Below are positions 54,095 to 64,000 of a stretch of 64,000 nucleotides of DNA, one piece after another. The stretch is taken from positions 187,501-251,500 of the forward strand of contig JBAMJR010000152.1 in the NCBI GenBank assembly GCA_038501785.1, read 5' to 3'. Under the pieces are notes generated by a model. The model was not told the origin of the DNA, searched no databases, and saw only the letters and a list, made by a program, of their open reading frames with translations. The position numbers and the translations under genes were made by a program. Every line of letters starts with the position of its first letter. Positions within the stretch are counted from its first letter, which is position 1. This stretch comes from Myoxocephalus aenaeus (lineage: Eukaryota > Chordata > Actinopteri > Perciformes > Cottidae).

Positions 54095-56440
54095 AACATT
54101 TAACAATCAATACAAATAATAAACAAATGAGAATATGGGGGGGTCAATGTCCAGTTCTTATTATCAGAGCAATGTTAACGTGGGCCCCACACGACAATGT
54201 AACACGTTTTGTGTTCATTAGCTTTATTACCCATAGACACACTCATTTTTATAGAGATTTTGTATAATTGCAAAATACCTTTTCAATGGAGTCTCCTTAA
54301 CCTTTTTTTGTTTTAGGGATTTTGAACGAGGACTCTCTAAACATTAAACTAGTACTATTTTGGAGATGTCAGTTAAGATGTGAATGTCTTTCTATGTCTT
54401 CAGGTTCATGGAGAAACCCTGGATGAATGCAGGTTGGACTGTTGATGGGACACGAAGGCATTCTGCAGGATTCACTTCCTTTGGAAGTCTTCCATGTGGC
54501 CGAGGCAGCAGAGAAGATCATCCTACATGAGCTCAGAGACCCACAGGCTTCATGTTGATGGCACAATCTACTGCCTTGACCTGGAGGAACCCGTAATATG
54601 AACGACACCTTTGAGTTCCTTCATGAACATTAAACCGGACCGGTGCTCAGAAGCAAACTGCTCAGATAAATGGTAAATGTACTGCACTTGTGTTTCTCTC
54701 TTCTAGTCTTCCGACCACTCAGCTGGGGATCGAACCGCCGATCCTCTGATTGAAGGACGTCCCTGTTCTACCGCTGATCCACAGTCGCCCAAGATTATAA
54801 TAATATAATAATAAATATAGCCAGTAAATCTCAAACACATCTCAAAGTCAAGCTTGGTTGAGAAATGTAAAAGTAGACTAAAACTCTTCTAAACTGTAGA
54901 TTGGTTGTTTTAACACGTAAAACCTTTTGTGAGGCTTTTAGAATTATGTTTAAGAAATGTTATAAAAATGAAAGCTTTATTATATGGTTTTATGAAGTTC
55001 TCAGTATCTCACATTTTGCCTCTGCACAGACACACTACCTCATCTCATCTGTCTCTAATTCTATTATTCACTTTTTTTTTAAGTATCTAATTCAGTCATG
55101 TGTCGCTATTTTTTGGAGCGTTTACAATGTTCTTGTTCATATTGAACATGTATGAACCTGTTGTATTTATCTCTAATTTGTCAGAGTACAACCACACCTC
55201 CTGTCAGTGTCTGTCAGATCGCCTCCACTTGTATGTGAACAATGTTTAGGAAAACCGTGCACCGATTTCAGTTTAAATAATTTGAGTCTCTTGTCCTTCA
55301 GTGAACAGGTCATGTTTTTTCTATATATATTTTCTATTTGGGTGTGTTGAGATGTACTTGTAGCGAATGTTTCAGTCTGTGTATATTTTCTTCAAATAAA
55401 TGTTATATCTTTTGAACAGAAGTAAGAATTATTAGTCATTTCATTTTTATAAAGCAAGCACACTTTCAATTATCAGTCAAAATAACGTTTATATGCAAGT
55501 TGAAACAAATTTGGAATGTAAGTCCTCTTAACTTGAAATGGCAAGTTGTTTACACATGGTAAAGTTATTTTAACTTGTAACTGTGTGTTACATAAAAGCA
55601 CAAATGTGCGTTTGTTTGACGAGCTAAGGAAAGTTTTCTTGAACTGATAATGTAAAAATATATCTTCTCATCTTGGCCCTTTGACCTCTTCTGTACATTC
55701 AATGCAGGATTTAAGTGTGACAAATCAATCAACGAGGTAGGTCAATTATATAGGTGTTTAATAAGAATAAACCAACTGTCTCTTTATTTATCATTTATTG
55801 CCTCGTGAGCAACACATGCTGTTCCATGTAGGAACGTTTGGTTCTAAAATGACACAAATATAACAAGTAAATACATGATGTATACAACTATGCTGTAAAG
55901 TAACATTAAATATCAGAGGAAATAAACGTCATTAAATACATCTGTATCAATAACCTAGTTAATTAACAAAGACACAAGTAAATGTAACTTAATGTATACA
56001 CGTATACTGCCACCTGCTGGTAGAAAGGTGAACCTGCACTCTGGTCTCCTCAGAGGCTCTGCTCTGCGTTCACTCAAGAAACGGCACAATGAGGTGGAAA
56101 TATAAATATGATGCTAACAGCAACAACTCTACACACACACATTATTTTGATTAAACTATATAACGAACTGTGTTGCATTAAACAATGCAACGATTAATTG
56201 AAAAGTTGATTCGTGCTGTGTACATAATATATACATGCAAATTAAACTGCCTGTAGTCACAACTGTTGCTAACATATCCAGGTTTATTTATTTATATTGA
56301 TTAATTAATGTTCTTCTAACATTAATGTTCTTCTAACGTTACCTTTCTACGTGTTTGCATTATAGAAGACTGTAAATAAGAATATTTTGTACAGGCTTTT
56401 ATTTTGACATGAAAAGCATCGGCTCGTATTCCGAGTTTGG
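54095..56440 (+). repeat. Copy of the right half of the long-inverted-repeat element
   Basis: Matches 35050-37390 (same last exon, 3' UTR and inverted arm) but lacks the LINE insertion of 36862-37190 and extends further inside the arm, to CAGGCTTTTATTTTGACAT (about 56390), which matches the left arm at about 30880. The terminal GGTCCGTG sequence is absent. Confidence 0.8.
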
Positions 56441-56584
56441 TTTTCTGGTTTCATACTGGTAAGTATATGTGTGTGATTGAGCGTTTAATCTTCTTCTCCT
56501 TCCGTAGAGCGTCCCGCAGGTTCGGTCTCGGATTCGTGAAGTCCTCGTCACAGATGGACCCGTACTTGTATAGCGCCTTTCTAG

Positions 56585-57106
56585 CAGTGGCGGCTGGTGA
56601 CATTTTTTTTTGGGGGGGCGCAGTTGGGCGGCGCGGTTTAAATAGCACTCCACAAGGAGAAGAAAAGAGGTTTGGAGTAGAATATTCTAAAAAACAAAGC
56701 TTTATTTTAAGAAAACACAGTGCTCAACACTGTCCAATAACAACTATCAACAAACTGTAACTTTGGGCATGAGAGGTTCAGAGCAGAATGGTTTAAGAAA
56801 CATTCAATGTGGTGGCCAGAGCAACTTCAGGGAATACATTGACGTAGCATTCAAACTGGGGGCCCTGCAGTAAGGTGGCACTGGTGAGGTGGTCTTTGAA
56901 GGCAAAGCGTTCCCTGGTGTGTCCAAGTATGGTGTCACAAACCTACAGATAAATATATATAGAGAGAGAGAGACAGTAAGATAAGTTGTGGGGAAATATC
57001 TACTACAAACAGGCTTCATGCTACAGACAAAAAACTATGTTTTGTGTGTCTTGATGGCTCAGCAACATAGACAAAAGGCCAGGAGCCACCTTGATGGCTG
57101 CAGCTA

Positions 57107-57175
<69 letters not shown>

Positions 57176-58081
57176 GGGTTGAATTGGTATTTTAGATAAA
57201 GTTATAGTCTGATATGATATCCACCCAAATCTAGCAATGTCCAACATGTGTTCTGCTGTGGGAAAGATAAAACATTAAACTTTAACACAGGCATCTGCTG
57301 ATTTTGACACTCACTTCTGCAGCAATCCTTCAAGCTCATCTTCCTTCACAGCCGGCGCTTCCTCGGCTGCTCAGAGCCACTGCACACGGAGCCTCCAGCT
57401 AGCAGCTCCGGTTAGCATGTAGCTTGGTGCATGTAGCTTCACTGCTTTGCTGCTGAATATTTAAATCCGGACGTTCGGGTCCCAACTCTTTCAGCCTCTT
57501 CTTGTCAACATCTGATCGTGGATTGAAAGGTGTTTCGCGTAGAGATACCACAGAGTTTTCAGTCGCCATACTAACATAATCAAAGTCTCTGCTAGCTGTG
57601 TTGCTCGCGTAGCTACGTGGGAGCTATATGGGATGTGAGGGAATGATAAAGGTCTCTGATTGGACGAATATTCCAACCACGTTGCAATAAGAAACGATGT
57701 CATTGGCTAGGGCGCAGATTCGTGCGCCCGAAGATTCACGTTTCATCCGCCAATGAGAAGCTGTCCTTGCCGTCACGAGGGTGAAATGTTTGTTAGCTTT
57801 CCATAGACTCACATTTGGCCGGCGCCCCGAGAGGTGAGGGGCTTTTCTCAGTGGTGATGAATGGAGATATATTATATTTAACTTAAGTGGTTGTTGACAG
57901 GGGCTTACGGTCTCCCACACACATTTAGCGCGTCAACACGGTATATTTCTTATTTAAATTATTTGATATATAATGTTTTTTGACAGTATATATTATATAT
58001 ATTTTTTCTTCTTTTTTTTTTTCATCGCAATATTTTAGGAGGGGCGGCGCCCTAGCGCCCTCTATTGACGCACCGCCACTG
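56585..58081 (-). mobile_element. hAT element, related to 51146-54079
   Basis: Ends CAGTGGCGGCTGGTG and GCACCGCCACTG are inverted. On the minus strand about 57570-57420 reads RETPFNPRSDVDKKRLKELG and PERPDLNIQQ, typical of the N-terminal region of TTF-type hAT transposases. (AC)n is at 57108-57173. It interrupts the LINE endonuclease fragment at 58082. No matching 8-bp duplication was seen. Confidence 0.7.
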
Positions 58082-58300
58082 GGTGTGACCATCTCTGTGA
58101 GTGGAGCCAGAAACATGTTGTGTGAAATTAAAAGATTCAGTAATGTTCAGGAACTCAGTGGCTACACAGTTTGTGGCTTCATTGACATGCAGATTAAAAT
58201 CATCAACCAGTACCACTTCATCTAGCTTGATGATAGAGGTCAGGAAGTCTGTGAACTCTGATAAAAACTGACCTGACCTTATTTTATATAATAAAAGTGT
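58082..58300 (-). pseudogene. LINE endonuclease fragment
   Basis: Minus frame: LSEFTDFLTSIIKLDEVVLV, then DDFNLHVNEATN and SFNFTQHVSGSTHRDGHT, the central and catalytic DFN-H region of apurinic-type LINE endonucleases. The usual GDFN is DDFN. It is cut off at the hAT boundary. Confidence 0.75.
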
Positions 58301-58354
58301 CCACACATATTTCAGTGGTGACAAACAATGAGGAAGCAAAAGGCACTCGCTTAA

Positions 58355-58860
58355 CCAGTTTGTGAGGGATTGCGCAATCTGAGGTGAGGCACACCTTGCG
58401 TGTGAGTATGAGTTTTATTCAGTCAATCATTACATACAACACAATAAGTAAAGACACAATCTAACATACAAAAAAAACCTGAAAAGATATAGGTAGAAGC
58501 ATAATGCTTATATATTCATATCCTAAATACTTAATACTACTCAATTAAATCAGATACTGAATTATATATGAAGAAAAAAAAAAAAATATATATATATATA
58601 TATATATGTACATATATTTCATTCACACTTTTGTAACCCTCAAAACTAGTTTTTTAAACAATCCTTTTGAAAACCAAAAATGAGTTGACCATTCTTACAT
58701 TCATGTTAGCGTTGTTCCATAATTGAACTCCTACAATAGAAATACATCTTCTTTTAATCCCTTTTTTAGCTTTTTGTACAGTAAAGTGTAATGATTCTCT
58801 GAAGAATCAGCATCAGCTTCTCTCCCTACCTGACTTCTACCGAGGGTTTCCTCTAATGCG
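58355..58860 (-). mobile_element. LINE 3' end, copy 3
   Basis: Same as 29395-29935, uninterrupted, with (TA)n at about 58585-58606. Confidence 0.65.
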
Positions 58861-58899
58861 ATTTAAAAAAAATATTAAATATAATATATATTTTTTTAA

Positions 58900-60097
58900 A
58901 GAATATATATATCCAAAGTTTTTTTAAATTTAGGGCAAGTGATGTCAACCAAGAACAAATCATGTGCTCAGAGTGCGTTAGAGTGGTGTCTGCGCCGCAT
59001 AGCAATACAACTAACTTGTTCAACCACCTGAAACATCACCACAAACCACAGCACGACTAATGCATTAAGGCTAAAGCTAACGTGACCTCACTGAATCTCA
59101 ATGCATTAAGGCTAAAGCTAACGTGACCTCACTGAATCTCAATGCATTAAGGCTAAAGCTAACGTGACCTCACTGAATCTCAATGCATTAAGGCTAAAGC
59201 TAACGTGACCTCACTGAATCTCAATGCATTAAGGCTAAAGCTAACGTGACCTCACTGAATCTCAATGCATTAAGGCTAAAGCTAACGTGACCTCACTGAA
59301 TCTCAATGCATTAAGGCTAAAGCTAACGTGACCTCACTGAATCTCAATGCATTAAGGCTAAAGCTAACATGACCTCACTGAATCTCCGTCCATGTCCTTT
59401 GTCAATCCAGAAAACCATAACAGCGACCCTGCATAGCGCGACAGCGTATCCATCCACCTCCCAAAGACACACTGAAGTAACGGATGCAATCACATTTCAT
59501 CTGGCCAAAGACATGTTCAATAAATACTGTGAGCAATGAAGGCTTCAGAAAAATGGTCAACACACTAGAAAAGAGATACGTGATCCCCTTGCGCAATTAT
59601 TTCTCCAAACAGGCATTACCTGCACTATATGAAACACGTCGGGGGGAAATACAAAGGGATGACACAGCTGTCGAGTATTTTGCAACTACGACTGACCTAT
59701 GGTAAACATTTTATTCATATTTTGCTTCAGGTTAATAAGAACCGTGTGAGTTTTATTTTGATACAAAGACGTGTACGTTAGCTGGAATGTAGCACAACAT
59801 GGAAGTGAAAGCAGTGCTCTGTTGATTTCATTTTGGGTACAAAGTGTTGATACTATTTCATTTATATTTCCTTCTACGAGATGCAGTGTGATAAGGACCA
59901 GTCTGATGCAAAGATTTGTATATTAGCCAGAATGTAGCACAACAATGGAAGTGGAAGCAGTGTTCTTGTTCATTTAAATGTGAAAGCACAATAAAAAGAT
60001 GTTGTCCCTAAAATTAATGAATAATCGTGATAAATAATCGTGATCTCAATATTGATCAAAATAATCGTGATTATGATTTTGATAATCGTGCAGCCTA
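58900..60097 (+). mobile_element. BED-type hAT element, unit B, uninterrupted
   Basis: BED-finger piece (SNTTNLFNHLKHHHKPQHD near 59000-59060, then stop), 41-bp minisatellite at 59059-59386 (8 copies), transposase fragment to 59705, and the end GATAATCGTGCAGCCTA at 60097. Serves as the empty-site reference for the 30711-37535 insertion. Confidence 0.78.
59387..59705 (+). pseudogene. BED-type hAT transposase fragment, unit B
   Basis: Same as 37728-38053 but two bases shorter at about 59515, which shifts the frame before SINTVSNEGFRK. It ends at VEYFATTTDLW and a stop. Confidence 0.78.
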
Positions 60098-61121
60098 AAT
60101 GTCAAACTAAATATCTGATTGGTTGAAGACTATGACAATCAACGATAACGTCCCCATGTACTTTAATCTGCAAAGGCTATCTAGAAGGCCTCGAGCCGCT
60201 CTCCTTCCATAGAGACATAGAGGTGAAATCTGATTGGATAACAGCTCTCCTTAAAAAAAGCTGCAAAGAAAATATCTACAAAGACACATAGTAGACATAA
60301 AAAGATCCCTAAATGACCACAAATACACACAAAATGTCCACAAAGAGACACTAAATGATCACGAAGAGACAAGGTGACCAGAAACAGACACAACATGACC
60401 ACAAACAGACGTGAAACGCCCACAAAGGGACATCAACAGAACACAAAGAGACTTTAAATGCCCACAAAGAAACAGAAAAAAACAAACAGAAAAGAGGCGA
60501 AAAGCACCACAGAATCTGCATCTTGCTCCTGTGTGGGAGAAACAGTGAGCTCTTGCATGTCTGATCCTCCCACAGGTCACTTCATCTACTGAGGAAGACT
60601 AAAGCTCCAGAACTGTTGAAATCCACTGAAATGACAAAAGCACATTGGTGGATTTGTCATTTGTGAGTTAATTACTGTTCAATTCAAGCGTCTGCGTCTG
60701 CGTCTGCGTGCCACGTCACTCTTCAGCCACCGAGCGGCAGCATCGCCTCATGAACACCGGCCCTCTGCCTCACATCAGTGAGTGTGTCGTCATGAGCCTC
60801 ATGAAGCTGCAGCTCTCTGCTCACTGGGATCTCAGGTGCACTTCAGTCACGGGGCCTCGGTTTAGCTGAGGATTCACTTTCACGCAGTTGCACTGGTCTG
60901 CTGTCTCCTCTGTGAGAGTTTCGGTGCCGCCGTCCTGATTTATTGGCTTCTGCAACACAATCTGACTCCTCAAAGCTTTTATTCATTGTGCTTTTGATCC
61001 TTTAGAACACAAAGTGCAGGCAAGCGTGTCGTTCCTGAGGAGTTACTAACTAACTGCCTGTCTGTATAATAGCATGACATAAAATAGTCCAGTAAAATAC
61101 TGGTACCGTGAGTGTGTATTT

Positions 61122-61125
<4 letters not shown>

Positions 61126-61186
<61 letters not shown>
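61126..61186. repeat. (AC)n microsatellite
   Basis: About 30 AC units; the unit A counterpart near 40026-40044 is much shorter. Confidence 0.95.
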
Positions 61187-61188
<2 letters not shown>

Positions 61189-61699
61189 AACTCACTATAA
61201 AAGTATTTGCATTGAACAATGGAAAAGAAGTAGTGTGTATCACAAGTGCACATCACTGGCCGTTCCAGGTGGTTTTAACCAAATGCAAGGGTGGCGCAGG
61301 TCTATGAACACACACACCACCAGGTAATGTTGTCGAGCAACTTTTATAGTACTCCATTACACAACAGTTCTCACTCACAGTGCAGCTGTTTTGTTGTCTT
61401 GGGGTTCTCATGTCTGACATATTGTTCAGCTCAAGGTCATTTCACAGAGTCTGTTCTCACATTTTAAAACACTCGAGTTTTAAAGTTATTATCTTTTTCA
61501 TGTGACTGAGTCTGTCCCGTGGAACTGTGGGTAGTGCTAATGACTCATATTTTGTTGATGTTACTTCAAAAGGAAAGCTCATCAATAGCAATGATTAGCT
61601 TTCGTTTTGCAATGATGAGCAGTACCGTTTTCAGCCACAACAAAGTGCCATTGGGCTGGTGGCGCTGTTTCTACATTTTGGCTGGTCTTCACCTACATA

Positions 61700-62360
61700 A
61701 TGTAAGTCAAAGAGACTCAAAATGACCACGAAGAGACAAAAAAAATACTACAAATAGACATCAAACTAATACTAAGAGACATAAAAACACTGCAAAGAGA
61801 CACAAACGTCGATAGAGACACAAAACTATCACAAGTATCCACAAAACGACTACAAAGAGACATACAATTACCCCATAGAAACAAAGTGATCACAAAGAGA
61901 CACTGAACATCCACAAATTGACACAAACCAACTCCTAAAAGACATGAAAAGACCACGGAGAGACACTAAATCACCTCAAGGAGACATACAAAGATCACAA
62001 AGAACCACAAAATGGCCGCGAAGAGACACAAAATGTCCCCAGAAACACACAATAGCGACATAGAGATTACAAACAGACACAAAACAACCACAACATGATC
62101 ATCAATATACACAAAACGACCACAAGGAGACACAGAACAACCACACAATGACAAAAACCGACTATGAAGAGATGCAAAACAACCACAAAGAGACATAAAA
62201 AAAAAACTAAATGACCACAAATACACACAAAATGTCCACAAAGAGACAAAATGAACAGAAACAGACACAACATGACCACAAACAGACGTGAAACGCCCAC
62301 AAAGGGACATCAACAGAACACAAAGAGACACTAAATGTCCACAAAGAAACTGAAAAAACA
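61700..62360. repeat. Degenerate ~20-bp repeat, long copy
   Basis: Roughly 30 degenerate units of the ACCACAAAGAGACACAAAAT type. Minus-strand frames through it are rich in Cys, Leu and Val and are not credible genes. Confidence 0.85.
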
Positions 62361-62481
62361 ACATAAAAGAGGCGAAAAGCACCACAGAATCTGCATCTTG
62401 CTCCTGTGTGGGAGAGACAGTGAGCTTTTGCATGTCTGATCCTCCCACAGGTCACTTCATCTATGAGGAAGACCGTGTGAT

Positions 62482-62501
62482 GCAGTCACTGTTCAATTCA
62501 A

Positions 62502-62541
<40 letters not shown>

Positions 62542-62725
62542 GCCACGTCACTCTTCAGCCACCGAGCGGCAGCATCGCCTCATGAACACCGGCCCTCTGC
62601 CTCACATCAGTGAGTGTGTTGTGTTTGGCTTCTGCAACACAATCTGACTCCTCAAAGCTTTTATTCATTGTGCGTTTGATCCTTTAGAACACAAAGTGCA
62701 GGCAAGCGTGTCGTTGCTGAGTATA
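62482..62725. repeat. Start of a third duplication unit
   Basis: Matches 45100-45335 almost exactly, from ACTGTTCAATTCAAGCGTCT through (GCGTCT)n to GTGTCGTTGCTGAGTA, then diverges. Confidence 0.85.
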
Positions 62726-62821
62726 AACGCACATTAAGCACAACACCTCTGCTGCCTCTGGACTCACAGCCACATACACTGCATTTGCACTGCACTGCAG
62801 TTAATGGCATCAAGACTGGAT

Positions 62822-63357
62822 TAAAAACTGTCTGTTAATTTGATGAGTTGCTAACTTGTTTGGTAATTTCCATCACTAAAGTACACCATTGACTCTTTTG
62901 ATATCACTTAATTCACTTTAATCACTTCAACCGGTGCAATATAAATACATTGTATTCTCTCTGTATATATAATATTGTTATTGTGGATTCTTACTGTTTT
63001 TTTCATATTACTTTATTTTTATTTGTTTTACTATATTTCTCTTGTGTGCACTTTAGAAAGAAAGAAAAGAAACATGCAATTTATTAATCCCCTTGGGGAA
63101 ATTCTTCTCTGCATTTGACCCATCCCTGGGTGGGGAGCAGTGGGCAGCCCTGTGGGGCGCCCGGGGAGCAGTTGAGGGTTCAGTGTCTTGCTCAGGGGCG
63201 CTTCGGCATGTGAGCTATGGGGGGACTGGGGATCGAGCCGGCTGCCTTGTGGTTGCGGGACGACCACTCATCCCCCTGAGCTACAGCCGCCCTCTGCTGC
63301 TGTAATCCTACAAATTTTCCCACTGCGGGACAAATAAAGGAATATCTTATCTTATAA
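62822..63357 (+). mobile_element. LINE 3' tail split by a SINE
   Basis: Similar to 36862-37190 and ends GGGACAAATAAAGGAATATC plus TTATCTTA. The SINE at 63056-63292 interrupts it. Confidence 0.6.
63056..63292 (-). mobile_element. tRNA-derived SINE
   Basis: The minus strand starts GGGCGGCTGTAGCTCAGGGG (A-box region) and has GGCTCGATCCCC about 45 bp later (B-box-like, GGTTCGANTCC), the internal RNA polymerase III promoter of tRNA-derived SINEs. The body contains GGGGCGCCCGGGGAGC-like and CCAAGGGGATTAATAAATT segments common across teleosts, and an AAAG-rich tail. Confidence 0.7.
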
Positions 63358-64000
63358 GGGCCTTAAAGGATTTTTTTTTTTTATTTTAATATTATTAACT
63401 ATAGTAACATCTATGGTGTTACGGGTCAATTTCGACCCATATATATTTACTTAAAGAAAAAGGCTAAAAAGTATTTTTTTTCAGCAATAGAACTTTAATA
63501 CAAACACAAAATGAAAAGCAGAACAAGTCATAACACAGCATATATATTTGCAAGGTCAAAAGAACAACAACCAATCAAGCAAATCTTATTTTTTATAACT
63601 GGGTCAAAACCGACCCTAACAACACAAAGGTCATCATTTCAACCATTTCATAATTTAGTGAAATTTTTTGTTTTTGTTTTATTTAGTTGAAATAGAGGTT
63701 CCTGACAAAGAGCCTTGATGCAATAAACACATTTATGTGGTTCTTTTATGCATTTAAACCTAAAACGGGTCGGTGCCGACCCGAACACAAGAGGAAGGTG
63801 AATACAAGTCCGTGTCCTGTGTCCCGTGTCCATCATTGGGAGGCCTGCAAGGCTTCGTATGACCTAGAGGTTTTGTGAGAAACTTTCACGATTTGGATCT
63901 TCACGGTCCCGTGATCGTCAAAGGAAATTGTTGAAACATCAGCAGAGACGTACGTCAACGGGAGTGTTGTGAGACGTACTCTCGAACACGGGTCATTTTG
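63358..64000. other. Unassigned, with GGGTC...GACCC palindromes
   Basis: Near 63417 TATGGTGTTACGGGTCAATT, and near 63600 and 63765 further GGGTC/GACCC pairs, resemble the subterminal motifs of the piggyBac-like element at 49736. Complete ends were not found. No gene. Confidence 0.3.

Larger units (their letters stand above)
45311..61700. repeat. Segmental duplication unit B
   Basis: Counterpart of unit A. It lacks the piggyBac element and the left half of the long-inverted-repeat element, and has its own insertions at 49736-50819, 51146-54079 and 56585-58081. The LINE 3'-end block occurs twice here (49477-51070 and 58355-58860). Confidence 0.85.

Noticed and set aside
56399..56653. 84-codon minus ORF with a protein-like end
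   Set aside because: No recognised domain and it crosses the hAT boundary at 56585, so the frame is chimeric.
61717..62455. Cys/Leu/Val-rich minus ORFs resembling membrane proteins
   Set aside because: Produced by the degenerate ACCACAAAGAGACA repeat; the same artefact occurs at 38528-38916 and 60181-60580.

Overview
The window looks like a repeat-dense accessory region of a ray-finned (teleost) fish chromosome. The reasons are: an intronless histone H2B gene with vertebrate-type promoter and 3' stem-loop; two intronless fish-type TRIM (RING/B-box/coiled-coil/PRY-SPRY) genes; many hAT, piggyBac and Tc1/mariner-like DNA transposons of teleost type; a Ty3/Gypsy retrotransposon; LINE fragments; a tRNA-derived SINE; and abundant micro- and minisatellites. 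There are no bacterial features. Nearly all long ORFs are transposon remnants or frames through tandem repeats. Only three host genes are convincing: H2B and two TRIM copies, one of them frameshifted.

Layout. 1-529 is a 41-bp minisatellite. 530-2100 is mostly unassigned and includes a possible promoter/first exon near 1840-1990. 2100-5290 is a stack of nested hAT elements: 3352-5026 contains 3997-4901, which contains a Gypsy LTR piece. 6429-8347 holds two minisatellites (44 bp and 31 bp). 8600-9640 is a dispersed repeat with a 312-bp hAT-like MITE. 9636-15174 is a near-complete Ty3/Gypsy element on the minus strand, with 299-bp LTRs and a 4-bp target duplication. 15330-17040 contains hAT transposase remnants. 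17850-18372 is the H2B gene with its control elements. 18974-23287 is a second nest of hAT elements that includes a 27-copy, 37-bp VNTR.

From 23.3 kb to 62.7 kb the sequence is a diverged tandem segmental duplication. Unit A spans about 23.29-40.62 kb and unit B about 45.31-61.70 kb; the start of a third unit appears at about 62.48 kb. Each unit has a LINE piece, a TRIM gene on the minus strand, LINE 3' ends, a BED-finger hAT remnant with a 41-bp minisatellite, and a 20-bp degenerate repeat. Insertions differ between units: piggyBac at 24563-26347 in A only; a 6.8-kb long-inverted-repeat element at 30711-37535 in A; another piggyBac-like element at 49736-50819, and hAT elements at 51146-54079 and 56585-58081, in B. 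The spacer at 40.6-45.1 kb holds two IS630/Tc1-mariner type elements, one split by a 1248-bp hAT element.

Functionally, H2B supplies nucleosome core protein and the TRIM genes are presumptive E3 ubiquitin ligases, probably of innate immunity. The rest is mobile DNA. Its value lies in the clear insertion order, readable from target-site duplications and from empty sites preserved elsewhere in the same window. I saw no operon-like or defence-island system. The most unusual object is the long-inverted-repeat element at 30.7-37.5 kb, which carries what look like zinc-finger gene exons. All family assignments are from recognition of motifs by eye, without database searches.
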